From NCBI GenBank assembly GCA_016800925.1, contig JABCPU010000014.1, positions 62,001 through 126,000 of the forward strand: a stretch of DNA of 64,000 nucleotides, in the 5' to 3' direction. This DNA is from Suillus spraguei. Its lineage: Eukaryota > Basidiomycota > Agaricomycetes > Boletales > Suillaceae. The notes beneath the pieces were generated by a model. That model saw only the letters and a program-made list of their open reading frames with translations, had not been told where the DNA came from and made no database searches. Below are positions 45,687 to 56,285 of this stretch, one piece after another (position 1 is the first letter of the stretch; every line of letters starts with the position of its first letter). The position numbers were made by a program, and so were the translations under genes.

Positions 45687-47672
45687 ATGCCGGTGCTGTT
45701 TCCTACACCTGAAAAGCTGGTACCAAATGAGATGCTCAAATCAGCGAAGCTGGTGCAAGTACATTCCTTTTTTATTATTGTACAGGCCAATAAACTCTTA
45801 CATGTTGTATAACAGGTGTTGAAAGTCTTACTCTTTGGCAAATCATTGTTGGCTGCCACAGGTGCTGCATCTTCCAGGACCAAGGCCAAGATCTGGAAAT
45901 TACAGGCCACAACACCAGGCATGATTGCTGCTGCTGCTGTTGCTATAAGTCTTTGAGCTATCATTACAACTACAACTCATTATTCTCAAATATCAGGCAA
46001 TATTCCTACTGTCTGATGATGCAGAACTGACTGAGATTGGGGAGACCACTAAGATACTATATTGCAAATACCATGACTTCTTCTGTCAATGCCTACTCAC
46101 TGGAGGTCCCTGGGCACACCAGGTCCTCTTATTCTTCAACAATGCTCTTTTCTCAACTTCATCCTCTGTCCCTCCTTCTACCCATGATGATGGACCAGGC
46201 CACATGTATGAAGAAGAGTTCAAGTGTGCCATGGAACAGGAGCTTGAAAGCCCGGTGTAACGAACATATTGGTGCTGGGCTTAAAACCCCATCTTTTGAC
46301 ACTCGTCTCATGTCTATAGGAGTTACCACTTGTCCATGGCCATCTTGCTCCTTTAGCATTACCGCGGCATCCCATGCTTACCGCACACCGTACTGACTGC
46401 CGCACCACATTCCACGTACCGATGTCCTCCCATGTCCTTGCCACGTCTGCATAGCTTCATTTGGTGCGTAGTTTGTTTTACGTTTGTTATCACTGATTCC
46501 ATGGCAAGTCTTATTACATGTTGCCTCATGCTGCAGCACCTCATGCTATGTTTACATACAGCAGTTACTACACTTGAGCACTACTGATCTCCCTAGAGTA
46601 TTCCGAGTACATACAATTTAGGATATAAGCACCACGTACCCCGCACAATACAGTACCTGATTTTACACCATTGCACGTACTATAGGTCAGGATTATTGTC
46701 TAGCTCTGGATTTACCCAGTAGTAGTCTTAGTCTTTAAAGTTTTTTTATCGCTCGTTAATCCATCATACTCGTTCTCCATTACCACTGGCATACCACTGG
46801 ACTTTTGACTGTTATTTTGACTGAACTTCTCATGCACTGCTACTTTACCGCTGAAAGTACCATGGACTTCTTCACTGTTTCTTTGCACCGCTTGCAACCT
46901 TACTGCTACCGCTGAAATCATCGCTCGACACCACTCGCTCGACGCAACTGTTTCTGCCTATATCTCGACCACAGTAGTACTGCTACTTACGATGCTAGTT
47001 CCGGCGGCATCACTGCTGACCATGGCAACTTACTGCTGACCACAACACTTCATTTGCATATCAGTTCGACTCAAACTTGACCATACTAATAGGCATCCCC
47101 CCTTAGGGTCGAACACTCTTGTTTTCACAAGTGAAGCAGACTAGACGGAGCGCAAGACTCACATACTAACTTAAAAGGTAGTTTATCTACAGCCCAGGTT
47201 AGGTTGTATCTTTACACCAGTCTTCAATGGAGATCATTTGAATGATGTCCATCCACCATTACCAAACCTACAGACCATTAGCATCCCACACAATTCACTC
47301 CTTTCAGACTCTGAAGATAAGGCTTGTCCTCCCGCACCTCTGAATCATCCTGCCGCAGCTCCAATTGTCAATGCAGTGGTGGCTCCCATTATTGTAGCCC
47401 CACCTGTTCCAGCTCCCACTGTTCTGCCTCCTTCAGAGTCTATATCTGCTGCAATGGGGGACCTTAATCTGGAGAATCAAGATGCCTGTCTTAGAGTTGA
47501 ACATTTAAGTCCTGTGGAAATTAATAATGCACGCCCCAAACCAAAACCAAAACCCTGACGCAAAGCCCAGACGGCTGTCATAGCTGAAGGTTTCACTGTG
47601 GATTCTACTCATTCAGTTGTTGGGAGTGTCAACGCTCAGACTACACGAAGGTCGGGCCGAAAAGTCAAATAG
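45687..47672 (+). pseudogene. Unknown basidiomycete gene (DUF6698-like?), split by a solo LTR
   Basis: The frame starts MPVLFPTPEKLVPNEMLKSA. After a likely intron it continues VLKVLLFGKSLLAATG and KAKIWKLQATTPGMIAAAAV, and after another break SDDAELTEIGETTKI and FFCQCLLTGGPWAHQVLLFF up to MEQELESP. The L3 LTR (46256-47216) then interrupts. Beyond it the frame resumes VFNGDHLNDVHPPLP, runs through a proline-rich part, meets one stop after KPKPKP, and ends TTRRSGRKVK at 47672. The VTPGMIAAAA and LLSxDDE-like blocks remind me of a domain annotated as DUF6698 in Agaricomycetes; I am not certain. Function unknown. Confidence 0.5.
46256..47216 (+). mobile_element. Solo LTR, family L3 (copy 3)
   Basis: 961 bp, TGTAACGAACATATTGG...TATCTTTACA, flanked by CCGG and CCAG (4-bp duplication with one CpG transition). 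Excision reconnects codons GAA AGC CC(G/A) GTC TTC of the host gene. Confidence 0.92.
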
Positions 47673-48253
47673 TTTGCCCTCATCCAACAGTCATTACTTT
47701 TTTTTAAAAAATACATAGTATTTCTTGATTTGCCTTCTCATTACCTTTTTTCCAAGAGTGTTTCTGTCACACTCGTCCAGCAGCAGCCAGGCCTTAAAAT
47801 GATTGGAGGTTTGGTTGCCAATGCTGGTTTTGTTCATCGCTCTTGGACTCTACTTGGTTATTAGTGCTTATAGAATTCTGCCTATGCATTTTAAATTAGA
47901 CTTTAATTTGATTTAAATCGCAAGTTGTTTTTGATTATGGAAAGATGATGCAAGGCCAAACAAAGGTCGAACTTTGTCTTCCCTCAGACTTTCAACTTTT
48001 TTCAACAGACCTTATTGTCCTTAACCATGTTGACAGCAAATTCTGTCTTAGACAACAGTCTGAATCTGCCTTGGACTTCCCTTAGACTCTTTCTGAATCC
48101 TCAATGTCAACATTTGAATCATACAGTTGGCTCTATGCAGGTAAGTCTCATTAATACTCTGAGACTGACATGTCACTAATAACTTATCAACAGTCACTGT
48201 TGTCAATGGTATAATGCCTTTCCATCATTGTGATGCTACAATGAACGTGGTAC
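47673..48253. other. No gene recognised
   Basis: AT-rich and partly coding-like, with no clear ORF. It separates the broken gene above from a second coding remnant. Confidence 0.4.
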
Positions 48254-48280
48254 ATGTTTAAAAAAATCTCAATGCTGAAA

Positions 48281-48577
48281 AGCTTGCTAATCATAGCCCT
48301 CATTGTCAACTTGTTGAGGCAGGTAGTTGCTTATCATCAAATGCTTCTCCTTCATTTCCCCCTCAACAATGTCTACCATCAACATCACCATATTATGAGC
48401 CGATGGATGTATCAAACAAAAACCAAGGCAAGCTCCCTCACACCAACAGTCATGGCAGAAGAAATTATTCTGATACCAAATCTCAGCCTGCAACAGCACC
48501 TGTTCACCCTTATCTCACCAGTGCTCGGGCAACTTCTCAACAATGCAAGAAAACAGTGGCTTGAAGGAATTAAGGTG
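48281..48577 (+). pseudogene. Unidentified coding remnant, 5' part
   Basis: The plus-strand frame reads AEKLANHSPHCQLVEAG, then YYEPMDVSNKNQGKLPHTNS and SARATSQQCKKTV before stops. Ser/Pro/Gln-rich composition without domains. The Gypsy element entered here at AGGTG, and similar coding-like sequence resumes at 57794. I do not recognise the protein. Confidence 0.35.
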
Positions 48578-49053
48578 TGTTACGAACTGGGGTGGCATCA
48601 CCAGTGACAGTGAAAAGACACAGACAGTCTGCTGGGAAGTTCTTACAATGTCCAAAAGAGGACAATGTGCAAGTACAAGGAACACATTCCAAGTACAAGC
48701 AGGGGTTCAGCCTCAAAGACAAGTCTAAGAGGTTCTACAAGAATAGAGACTAAGGCTAAGGAGTGCTTAGACTTAGAGATGATTCAAGACAACTTAGGTT
48801 GGAGACCTAAGCGAAGGAGATTCCAGGAAAAACCCAGTAAGATTAAAGTAAAGAATCTACTACAAGTACAGCGTGCTTAAATAGACCAATATGTGCGCAC
48901 GGACCAAGAGAGGCGTGGGAAAGTAAGTGCGTATCCAAATAAGGAAGGCAACTATAGTACAGATGCGTTGAGCATATGAGTCAGAGTCATGTGACATGAT
49001 ATACAAGTAAGGAAACAAAGAGAAATTGAATAGGGGCACGTACAACTGTAACA
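48578..49053 (-). repeat. Gypsy 3' LTR
   Basis: 476 bp, paired with 57318-57793 and differing by a small number of substitutions, most of them transitions. The outer boundary is set by the AGGTG duplication. Confidence 0.95.
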
Positions 49054-49068
49054 TTACCCCCCTTTTTA
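49054..49068 (-). promoter_or_regulatory. Gypsy polypurine tract
   Basis: In element sense AAAAAGGGGGGTAA lies directly before the 3' LTR. This is the plus-strand primer site and confirms the orientation. Confidence 0.85.
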
Positions 49069-49317
49069 CACGTAAAGTCACCGACTTTACTCATCCTGGT
49101 TCACATAGTAAACAGGGTCATCACTATACTCGTAGTCTTCATCAGCAAATGATCCACTCCTCATGTACGCGGCTTCTTCAACACCTGCACGTCGTTTAGA
49201 GTCCCTCTTTTTCTCTGCTTGAAGTCGTTCATCGTCAAGCTGTCGTTCCCAAGAACAGAGTGCATTGTAGAATCCATCGTCCTTCCAAGTTAACGTAAAG
49301 GGGGGAGTTCCAACTCG

Positions 49318-50556
49318 TCAAGGACAATAAATGGATAAATGAGTAGGCGACCAGTATCTGCAAACTTTGCACTGGTATTCCACACAGTTCTTTTGACGAT
49401 GCCCAAGTAATCCACAGACGTGACATTTCATGTTTTCATCGGGATTGGAGATGGATTTGCATAATGGTGACGGTGAAATGATGGGTTTAGGACTAGTGGA
49501 TCTGGCGCGCTTCTTCCCCTTATTCCGTCTCATGCGTTTCAAGGCAAGAGTGTTATTACGTCTGAGCTGCGCTTGTTGATCAGGAGAAAGAGCATATGCT
49601 GATGCTGGGAGATCAGGAGTAGTTCCTCGTTCGGCAACCGCAAGAAGTTCGTTAGAAGAAGAGGGGGAAGTTATGCCAAAGTCTTTTACTAGGACTGGCG
49701 AGACAGGATCCATTGGACCAAATGATGACGGAATGGACATGGGAGGGTGAATGTGAAGATCGCGAAGTCGAGGGCCGAGCGTTATTAATTCAGCAACAGG
49801 AATTCCTAACCTTTTTGCAGCTTCACACTGTTCTTCTGTACAAGGCTCATATAGCCAAGCAGGATGATCATGGGAGACTATACCATGGGACAATGAAGTT
49901 GATTGTTCAATGGGAGATGGGGTTCGTGGAGAGGCAAGTTCGGCTTGCGTTTGTTGCAGATCAGTGATGGCTTCTTCGACTAAGTTTCTAGCCGCTCTGG
50001 TTTCAGCAACTGATTGCTGGATGGTTTCAACGACCGCATTGGTGAGCTGTCCGATCTCCTGGACAGCAGTGCATAAGCCAGCAAGGCCATCAACACTAGA
50101 ATACATGCGCGAAGAAGAGGGTGCTGGAATAGGAAGTGGCGTATCTTCCTGCAGAGAGGGAGGTTGAGCAATACCTGCTCGGCGTTCGGCCACGATGTGA
50201 ATAGCTTCCTCAACATTGTTCTTAAAAGAATTGGGAAGCAGCAACATAGCGTAAGAATGAATGCATTTTTGAAGATGAAGGAGGCGATGGCGGTAAGTGA
50301 TTTCTTTGGTATTATTGGCAATGGCTTCGATGAGGGCTGCTGTGCGAATGATGTTGACAAGGAGTAAGGCAGGGAAGGCACCTTTTTCAGTGAGGATCCT
50401 TTTGATTTTGAGGGCGTGTCCTTCGCATAGAAGGGCGGCTTCAATATAGGAGGTGTTGTCGATTTCAGTGGTAAGGGTTCCATAGTTTTCTGTGTCGGAG
50501 TCGGAGTCATTGTTGGCAACGGTGACGGGGGTAATGTATGCAGTGGGGAAAGACAT
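49318..50556 (-). CDS. Extra Gypsy ORF: basic protein with two zinc knuckles
   Basis: A 412-residue intact frame between the pol stop (50613) and the polypurine tract, in the position of env in retroviruses. The N-terminal 120 residues are helical (ILTEKGAFPALLLVNIIRT). Residues around 175-215 look like a coiled coil (VETIQQSVAETRAARNLVEE), followed by a Ser/Pro-rich part. A basic cluster KRMRRNKGKKRAR (about 338-350) could be a nuclear signal. At the C-terminus there are CX2CX4HX4C (378-391) and CX2CX6HX4C (396-411) knuckles. There is no signal peptide and no membrane helix, so it is not an envelope protein. The frame continues about 75 codons past the TGA at 49318 to about 49090 (ending YYVNQDE), so the original protein was probably longer. 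Nucleic-acid binding is inferred; function unknown. Confidence 0.8.
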   Translation of the reverse strand: MSFPTAYITPVTVANNDSDSDTENYGTLTTEIDNTSYIEAALLCEGHALKIKRILTEKGAFPALLLVNIIRTAALIEAIANNTKEITYRHRLLHLQKCIHSYAMLLLPNSFKNNVEEAIHIVAERRAGIAQPPSLQEDTPLPIPAPSSSRMYSSVDGLAGLCTAVQEIGQLTNAVVETIQQSVAETRAARNLVEEAITDLQQTQAELASPRTPSPIEQSTSLSHGIVSHDHPAWLYEPCTEEQCEAAKRLGIPVAELITLGPRLRDLHIHPPMSIPSSFGPMDPVSPVLVKDFGITSPSSSNELLAVAERGTTPDLPASAYALSPDQQAQLRRNNTLALKRMRRNKGKKRARSTSPKPIISPSPLCKSISNPDENMKCHVCGLLGHRQKNCVEYQCKVCRYWSPTHLSIYCP

Positions 50557-50612
50557 TTGAAACGGTGTTTAGTTGATCAAGTGCTAGTGCGAGTTGATTG
50601 ACTGAAGGATAA

Positions 50613-50795
50613 TCAGAGGGCATGCTGCTTCTTATAAGCATTCAAAATTCGAGCGGAGTTCTTCAGGTTCTTTTCTGGGAGCCATTCATTATCTCCCGAT
50701 GAATATCATTTCCAGAAATGAGATAGCATTGGCGAGTGCCATTTCCTTTGTGAGAAAGAATTGCTTTTATTTCATATTCTTCTTCTTCTTTGATG
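50613..50795 (-). pseudogene. Chromodomain remnant at the pol C-terminus
   Basis: EYEIKAILSHKG continues after a one-base loss and a stop into NEWLPEKNLKNSARILNAY, matching the pattern of a C-terminal chromodomain (aromatic, W-E/P-E-NL). Chromodomains direct chromovirus integrases to modified histones. Confidence 0.7.
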
Positions 50796-52398
50796 ATGTC
50801 AGGTGGTGGTTCGGGGAAGTTCAGACCGTGTGCGTCCGTTTCGCTATAGGACGATAAGACAGAAGCATGGAAGGTAGGGTGGATCTTCCATTGCGGAGGG
50901 AGTTTGAGTGTGAACGTGATGGGTGATAAGACATCGATGATCGGGAAAGGTCCATATCGTTTCGGTGCGAGTTTCCTTGATGGGAGTTTGAGTCTAAGGT
51001 TAGCGGCGGATAGCCAAACCTTATCTCCGATCTTCCATGGGGTGTACTTATCTCCTCGGGATCATTCGGCCATTGTCTGCATTGCAATGTTATGACAGGC
51101 GATTGCTTCTTCTCTTATCTTCTGCAGAGATCATACTCGATCTTCTGCTGCAGGGACGGATGAATCAGGGATAAGGTGAGGGATAGCGCATGGTTCATAT
51201 CCCATCATCAGATAGAAGGGTGATGCATTCCTTGCATCATGTTTTCGGTGGTTGTGGACAAATTCGGCGATGGGTAGATGTTCTACCCATTCTTCAGGGT
51301 TGTTACGGCAATAGATGCGTAGATATGTTTCAAGTTCCTGATTTAGCCTTTCGGTTTGACCATCAGTCTGTGGGTGATAAGCCGTAGATGGAGCGATGAC
51401 GTAGTTGAGAAGTTGGGCAAGCTCCTTAGAGAAGCGAGATAGGAATTGCGGGCCTCGATCTGAGATGACTTTGTCATGGAGTCCAAATTGTCAGTAGACG
51501 TGTTTCAAAAATAGTTTAGCAATGCCTTCGGAAGTGATGGTTTTCAAACAAGGGATAATAATTACCCCCTTCGTAAGGCCATGGTCTACCACGACCATGA
51601 TACTGTCAAAGCCTCCTGAGACAGGGAGGTCAGTGATAAGATCGACAGAGACCTGAGAAAAGAGTCGAGTCGCAGAGGAGGGGATCGGGACGAGTGGAGG
51701 TCGGACAGGATGAGTATCGGTTTTCATTTGCTGACAAAGGGCGCAACCTTCAACATAGTTCTGAATATAAGAGCCCATAGCGGGCCACCAAGCTTCACGT
51801 TTGACGAGTTCTTCAGTTTTGAACCTGCCGGGATGTCCTGCGGTGGGATGATCATGATATCGTTTCAGGATATCGGAACGATGCGCCGGTGGAATATAGG
51901 CACGATTCTTGAAGTAGAGGACGTTCTCCTCAATCTTCCAGTCAGAGAGTGCCGATTTCATAGGAGGAAGGCACACGCCATCAAGGGCGTCGGACGCTGT
52001 CTTAAAGACAGGGTCGTCGAGGGGGTCAGAGGATGACAATACATCCTTCAGGTCGGTGTCAATAAGACGAACAAATAGAGCGTCAGGGAGGAGGGTCTGG
52101 TCCTCGTTATCGTCTTTGCCGGAGTCGTAGTTGGGTCGGCGAGGTAGTGCATCAGGTACTGCCAGCTTAGTTCCTGCAACGTGATGCAGTTCAATGTCGT
52201 AAGTAGACAAAATCAATTGCCAACATGCTTGGCGACGGGTAAGCTTCTGTGCACTTCTGAAGTACAGAAGATTCTTGTGGTCGGTGAATACCAAGATGGG
52301 GTGTGGGTTTCCTTCAAGATAATGGCGCCATTCGTTCAATGCCCGGATTACGGCAAGGAGTTCCCAGTCAAAGATCTGGTAATTGCGTTCTGCGGGGT

Positions 52399-53973
52399 TG
52401 TCATATACCGTACATTCAGGGCTGATCCATGGACATCTGGACACCCAATCAACATCCATCCATATCTAATCCATATCCATATCTGACTCAGTCCATCCAT
52501 CCGATCTGATCCACTCATCCGATCCGTGTCCATATCCGATCCATGTCCATATCCGATCCATGTCCATATCCGATCCGTGTCCATATCTGATCCATGCTCA
52601 TATCCGAAACTATTCCTGCGCACCTGCGCGTTACTCCTTTTAGGATAATACCTGTGTCCGGCTTTCGGTTATCTCTGCACCTCTGGCTTTCGGTTATCTT
52701 GACTTCCGTCTTGATAAGATATTTCATACAAGTCTTATTTCCGAGTTCATAGCCTTGTGTTCCGCAATGCCTCAAACATAGCCTCGGACTATCCTTGCTT
52801 GCCTTCCGGCATGCTACCTACAGTATATAAACTTATAGTACAACTCCTGCAGACCTCAGTCTGATTCATTGTTCCTACTTCTGTATATTCCTTTGATTAC
52901 TCTGTATCCTGTTATCATGTCTATATAACTCCATTTCCGTTCTTGCACTTGGGCTCCGTCCCTTGTAAGCTTCCGACTCAGGCCTAGGGGATTGCTCCCT
53001 AGGCCGGAGCTTTGATCCTATGTCCTATAATCTTTTCGGACTTCGTCCATCTCCGTCTATCATCTGTTTCACCTCCGACTCTACCTTTGGTAGTCTTATA
53101 CTGTCTGTTTCTATTCCGGACCTTGTCCGGAGTAGTCTATACTATCTCTACACCATATCCGGACCTACTCCTCTCTAGTAGCCAACACTTCCTCTAAGAT
53201 CCACAGAGCTATGCTCATCTGATCATCTGATCATCTGATCATCTGATCATCTGATCATCCACTCCTCCGCTCCTTCGCTCCTCCGCTCCTCCGCTCCCTC
53301 CCGCTCCCTCCGCTCCTCCGCTCCTCCGCTCCTCCGCTCCTCCGCTCCTCCGCTCCTCCGCTCCTCCGCTCCCTCTCCGCTCCTCCGCTCCTCCGCTCCT
53401 CCGCTCCTCCGCTCCTCCGCTCCTCCGCTCCTCCGCTCCTCCGCTCCTCCGCTCCTCCGCTCCTCCGCTCCTCCGCTCCTCCGCTCCTCCGCTCCTCCGC
53501 TCCTCCGCTCCTCCGCTCCTCCGAGCTCCGGACCTTCGGACCCCTAGTCCTCCGGATCCATTTTATCCTATCCTCTGACATCTATGGATCATCTTTCCCT
53601 CTGGAGCTCTGCTCCTATCCTGCCCTGGACTTTGTCCAGCGGTCCATCCTTCATCTGTTCTACTTGGAGCTTGTTCCAGTAGTGTTACCATTACTCCCTA
53701 CCTTCTGGAAATAGTTCCGGCGCATTCCTGCGCTCATCCAGAAGTCCATCGGAGCTCTGTCGAGCTATCCTGCCTTAGAGTTCATCCAGACCCTCCATCC
53801 AGACTTCACTAGAACTCTCCCTTGGACTTCATCTGAAATTAAGGGCACATACTCGGGTAAGGGGCACAGCGTACGAGCTGAGGCCAAGCCCCTTTGACTT
53901 TACAACCCTCCGGTACAACCCCATGTAAGACCAGGACTTCTTACTAAATCTCCGGTTTTGCATGGTCGTAACA
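52399..53973 (+). mobile_element. Solo LTR, family L2 (full length), in Gypsy pol
   Basis: 1575 bp, TGTCATATACCG...GGTCGTAACA, with a perfect 5-bp target duplication GGGGT (52394-52398 and 53974-53978). It has a TATATAAACT box near 52820. Excision rejoins the RNase H codons for SLDP and AERNYQIFD. Its ends and 3' part resemble family L1, so L1 and L2 are related lineages. It contains an expanded microsatellite. Confidence 0.95.
53217..53524. repeat. Microsatellites GATCATCT and GCTCCTCC (8-bp units)
   Basis: About five units of TGATCATC are followed by more than 30 units of GCTCCTCC with a few CTCC interruptions. On the minus strand this gives an open frame of repeated ERRSGGAE, which is a by-product of the 8-bp period and not a gene. 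It lies inside the L2 LTR. Confidence 0.95.
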
Positions 53974-56285
53974 GGGGTCCAAAGACTGTGAGAGATATGC
54001 ACATGGGTGATAAACGCCATTTTCATCAGTCTGCAAGAGAACTCCGCCAGTTGCTACGAGCGAAGCGTCGGTAGCAATAGCAAATTGTCGGGAAGGATCA
54101 GGGTTACGGAGTACCGGTTGGGATGTAAAGCGTTGTTTCAGTTCTTCAAAGGTGTCCATGCATTCGGTTGACCAATCAAAGGCCTTATCTTTCTTTGTTA
54201 AATCGATAAGAGGTCGAGCAATGTCAGAATAGTGGGAAATGAATGTGCGGTAGAAGTTGCAAAAGCCGAGGAATGACCGAACATCTTTTACAGATTTCGG
54301 GACTGGCCATTCGGAGATTCCCTTGGTCTTGGCAGTATCCATAGCAACTTGTCCGGGGCGAATTATCATTCCGAGGTATTCCACTTCTTCTGCATCAAAG
54401 GTGCATTTCTCCGGTTTTAAGAACAGATGTTCTTTTCATATCTTCATCAAAACCCGTCTGGTTCATTCACGATGTTCTGCCATTGTTGTAGAGAAAATCA
54501 GGATATTGTCCATGTAGATAACCATCCATCCTTCGTTGATTACTTGTTGGAAGGTGTGATTCATGTATGCTTGGAAAGTTGCCGGTGAATTGCAGAGGCC
54601 AAAGAACATGACGTTTGGTTCGAAGAGACCGAATTCCATAGTAAAAGCAGCTTTCCAGCGATCATCGGGATGGATGCGAATATTGTTATAACCAGACCGG
54701 ATATCCATTTTCATAAAGAACTGTGCGTTATGAAGGCGTGCGACAAGGGAGATAGGGAGTGGGAGCGGATAGGCGTTCTTGACTGTCCAATCATTGATGT
54801 AGCGATAATCTTGACAGGGACGCAATTCTCCACTCTTCTTTCCCACAAAGAAGAAACCACTGGCTTGGGGTGATTTCGATTCTGAGATAAAACCTTTTGC
54901 AACGTTTTCATCAATAAATGTTTTGATGGCAGCACATTCTTTTTCCGATAGTGGGTAAACCTTAGACATACGAGGGATGAAACCGGGTTTAGTATCAATC
55001 TGATGATCAATACCAGGGCGTTCGGGGGGTAGTTTGTTCAGTCCGTCCTTAGCAAAGACGTCTGCAAAGTCGTGCAAATAGTCCAGGACCAATTCTTCGA
55101 AGGATTTCTTTTTCTTTTCCTTTTCATCCATGGCAAATTCTTGAGCTTTGTTACTGTATTTCGGAAGGGAGATCATGGAGTAATTGGGAAGTTGTTCGAG
55201 TAGGGAAGTTCCATCTTGTGTGAGAGGTGTATCCATGGATACTTCTTCGATGATCCTCATACTGACTCCATCAGTATCATATTCCACAAGGAATTCTCCA
55301 TCTCCAAGCTCATAAGAAGAAATCTCTCGCACCTCAGGTGCGTGCCAGACATCTTGCATAGTGTTGAATTGGTCATCATCCTCTGTTGGGATCAACGAGG
55401 GCACAGGTTCTTCTTCATCGGGGATTTCTTCAATCGAAGCTGAAAGAGTTTTCAGGGGGACGTAGAACTTGGATAATTTCAGTACATTGGTATCTCGCCC
55501 TGGGATCTCCTCTTCTGCTTTTCTTTTTCCATACTTCTGCTCTTCTATTGGCCATTGCTCAATAGGTTCTTGTCCGACCCGACACTCAGATTCGGATTCA
55601 TTCTTGCGCTTTTCTGCGCGGGGAATCGGTGATACTGGTCGTGGCAGTTGTACACGGGGAATGAGATCGTTAGTATGTGGGGTTTGTACTTCCGATTTGG
55701 GGTCTTCAGAAATCGAAGGGATTATGAGAGGTCTCGGAAGTCGGGAATATTGCCATTTCTTAGAATGACAATTAAAGGCTGGAGGTAATCCATTCTTCTT
55801 TCGATCCGTATCTATATCAATTTCAATTTCATCTGATTTCGTTGTTCGGGGAAGGACAAGTGTTTCAGCAGCCCAATCTATACTTGGGTTCATTGCGCGT
55901 AACCATGGAATTCCCAAAAGGATTTGATCCCTTCTTCCTAGTTTGGTGATGTTGAATTTTCCATACATGGTTCGTTCATCGATTTTGACCACTAGGAGAC
56001 AGTAGTGTGTGATTGGTCCTCCTTTGATAAGTGTTCCATCTGCCATAGTAACTCGAAACGGTGTTTTGAGTTTTCGTCGTGTGATTTGATGGAGTTTCAC
56101 AAACTCCTCGGAAATGAATGTTCCTGCCGCTCCTGAATCAATAACAGCGGTAGTGTCAACGGATTTTAAGCGAGTACACGAGTGAAGGGTGATAGGGATA
56201 CGAAGTTCTTTTCTTTCACCTACAGCGTGTACAAGTCTTAGTAATACATTGGGAGAAACATACGTCAAATCTTTGTTTCTCCAAG

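Noticed and set aside
38908..47216. A full LTR retrotransposon bounded by the two direct L3 LTRs
   Set aside because: Each LTR has its own 4-bp flank pair and disrupts a different gene; the interval lacks gag-pol and contains other insertions, so these are two solo LTRs.
48665..48880. 71-codon ORF repeated at 57405-57620
   Set aside because: It lies in the two Gypsy LTRs and is a consequence of LTR identity.
53255..53581. ORF encoding repeated ERRSGGAE units on the minus strand
   Set aside because: It is the translation of an 8-bp microsatellite inside a solo LTR; the 24-bp period gives an open frame in any register without a gene.
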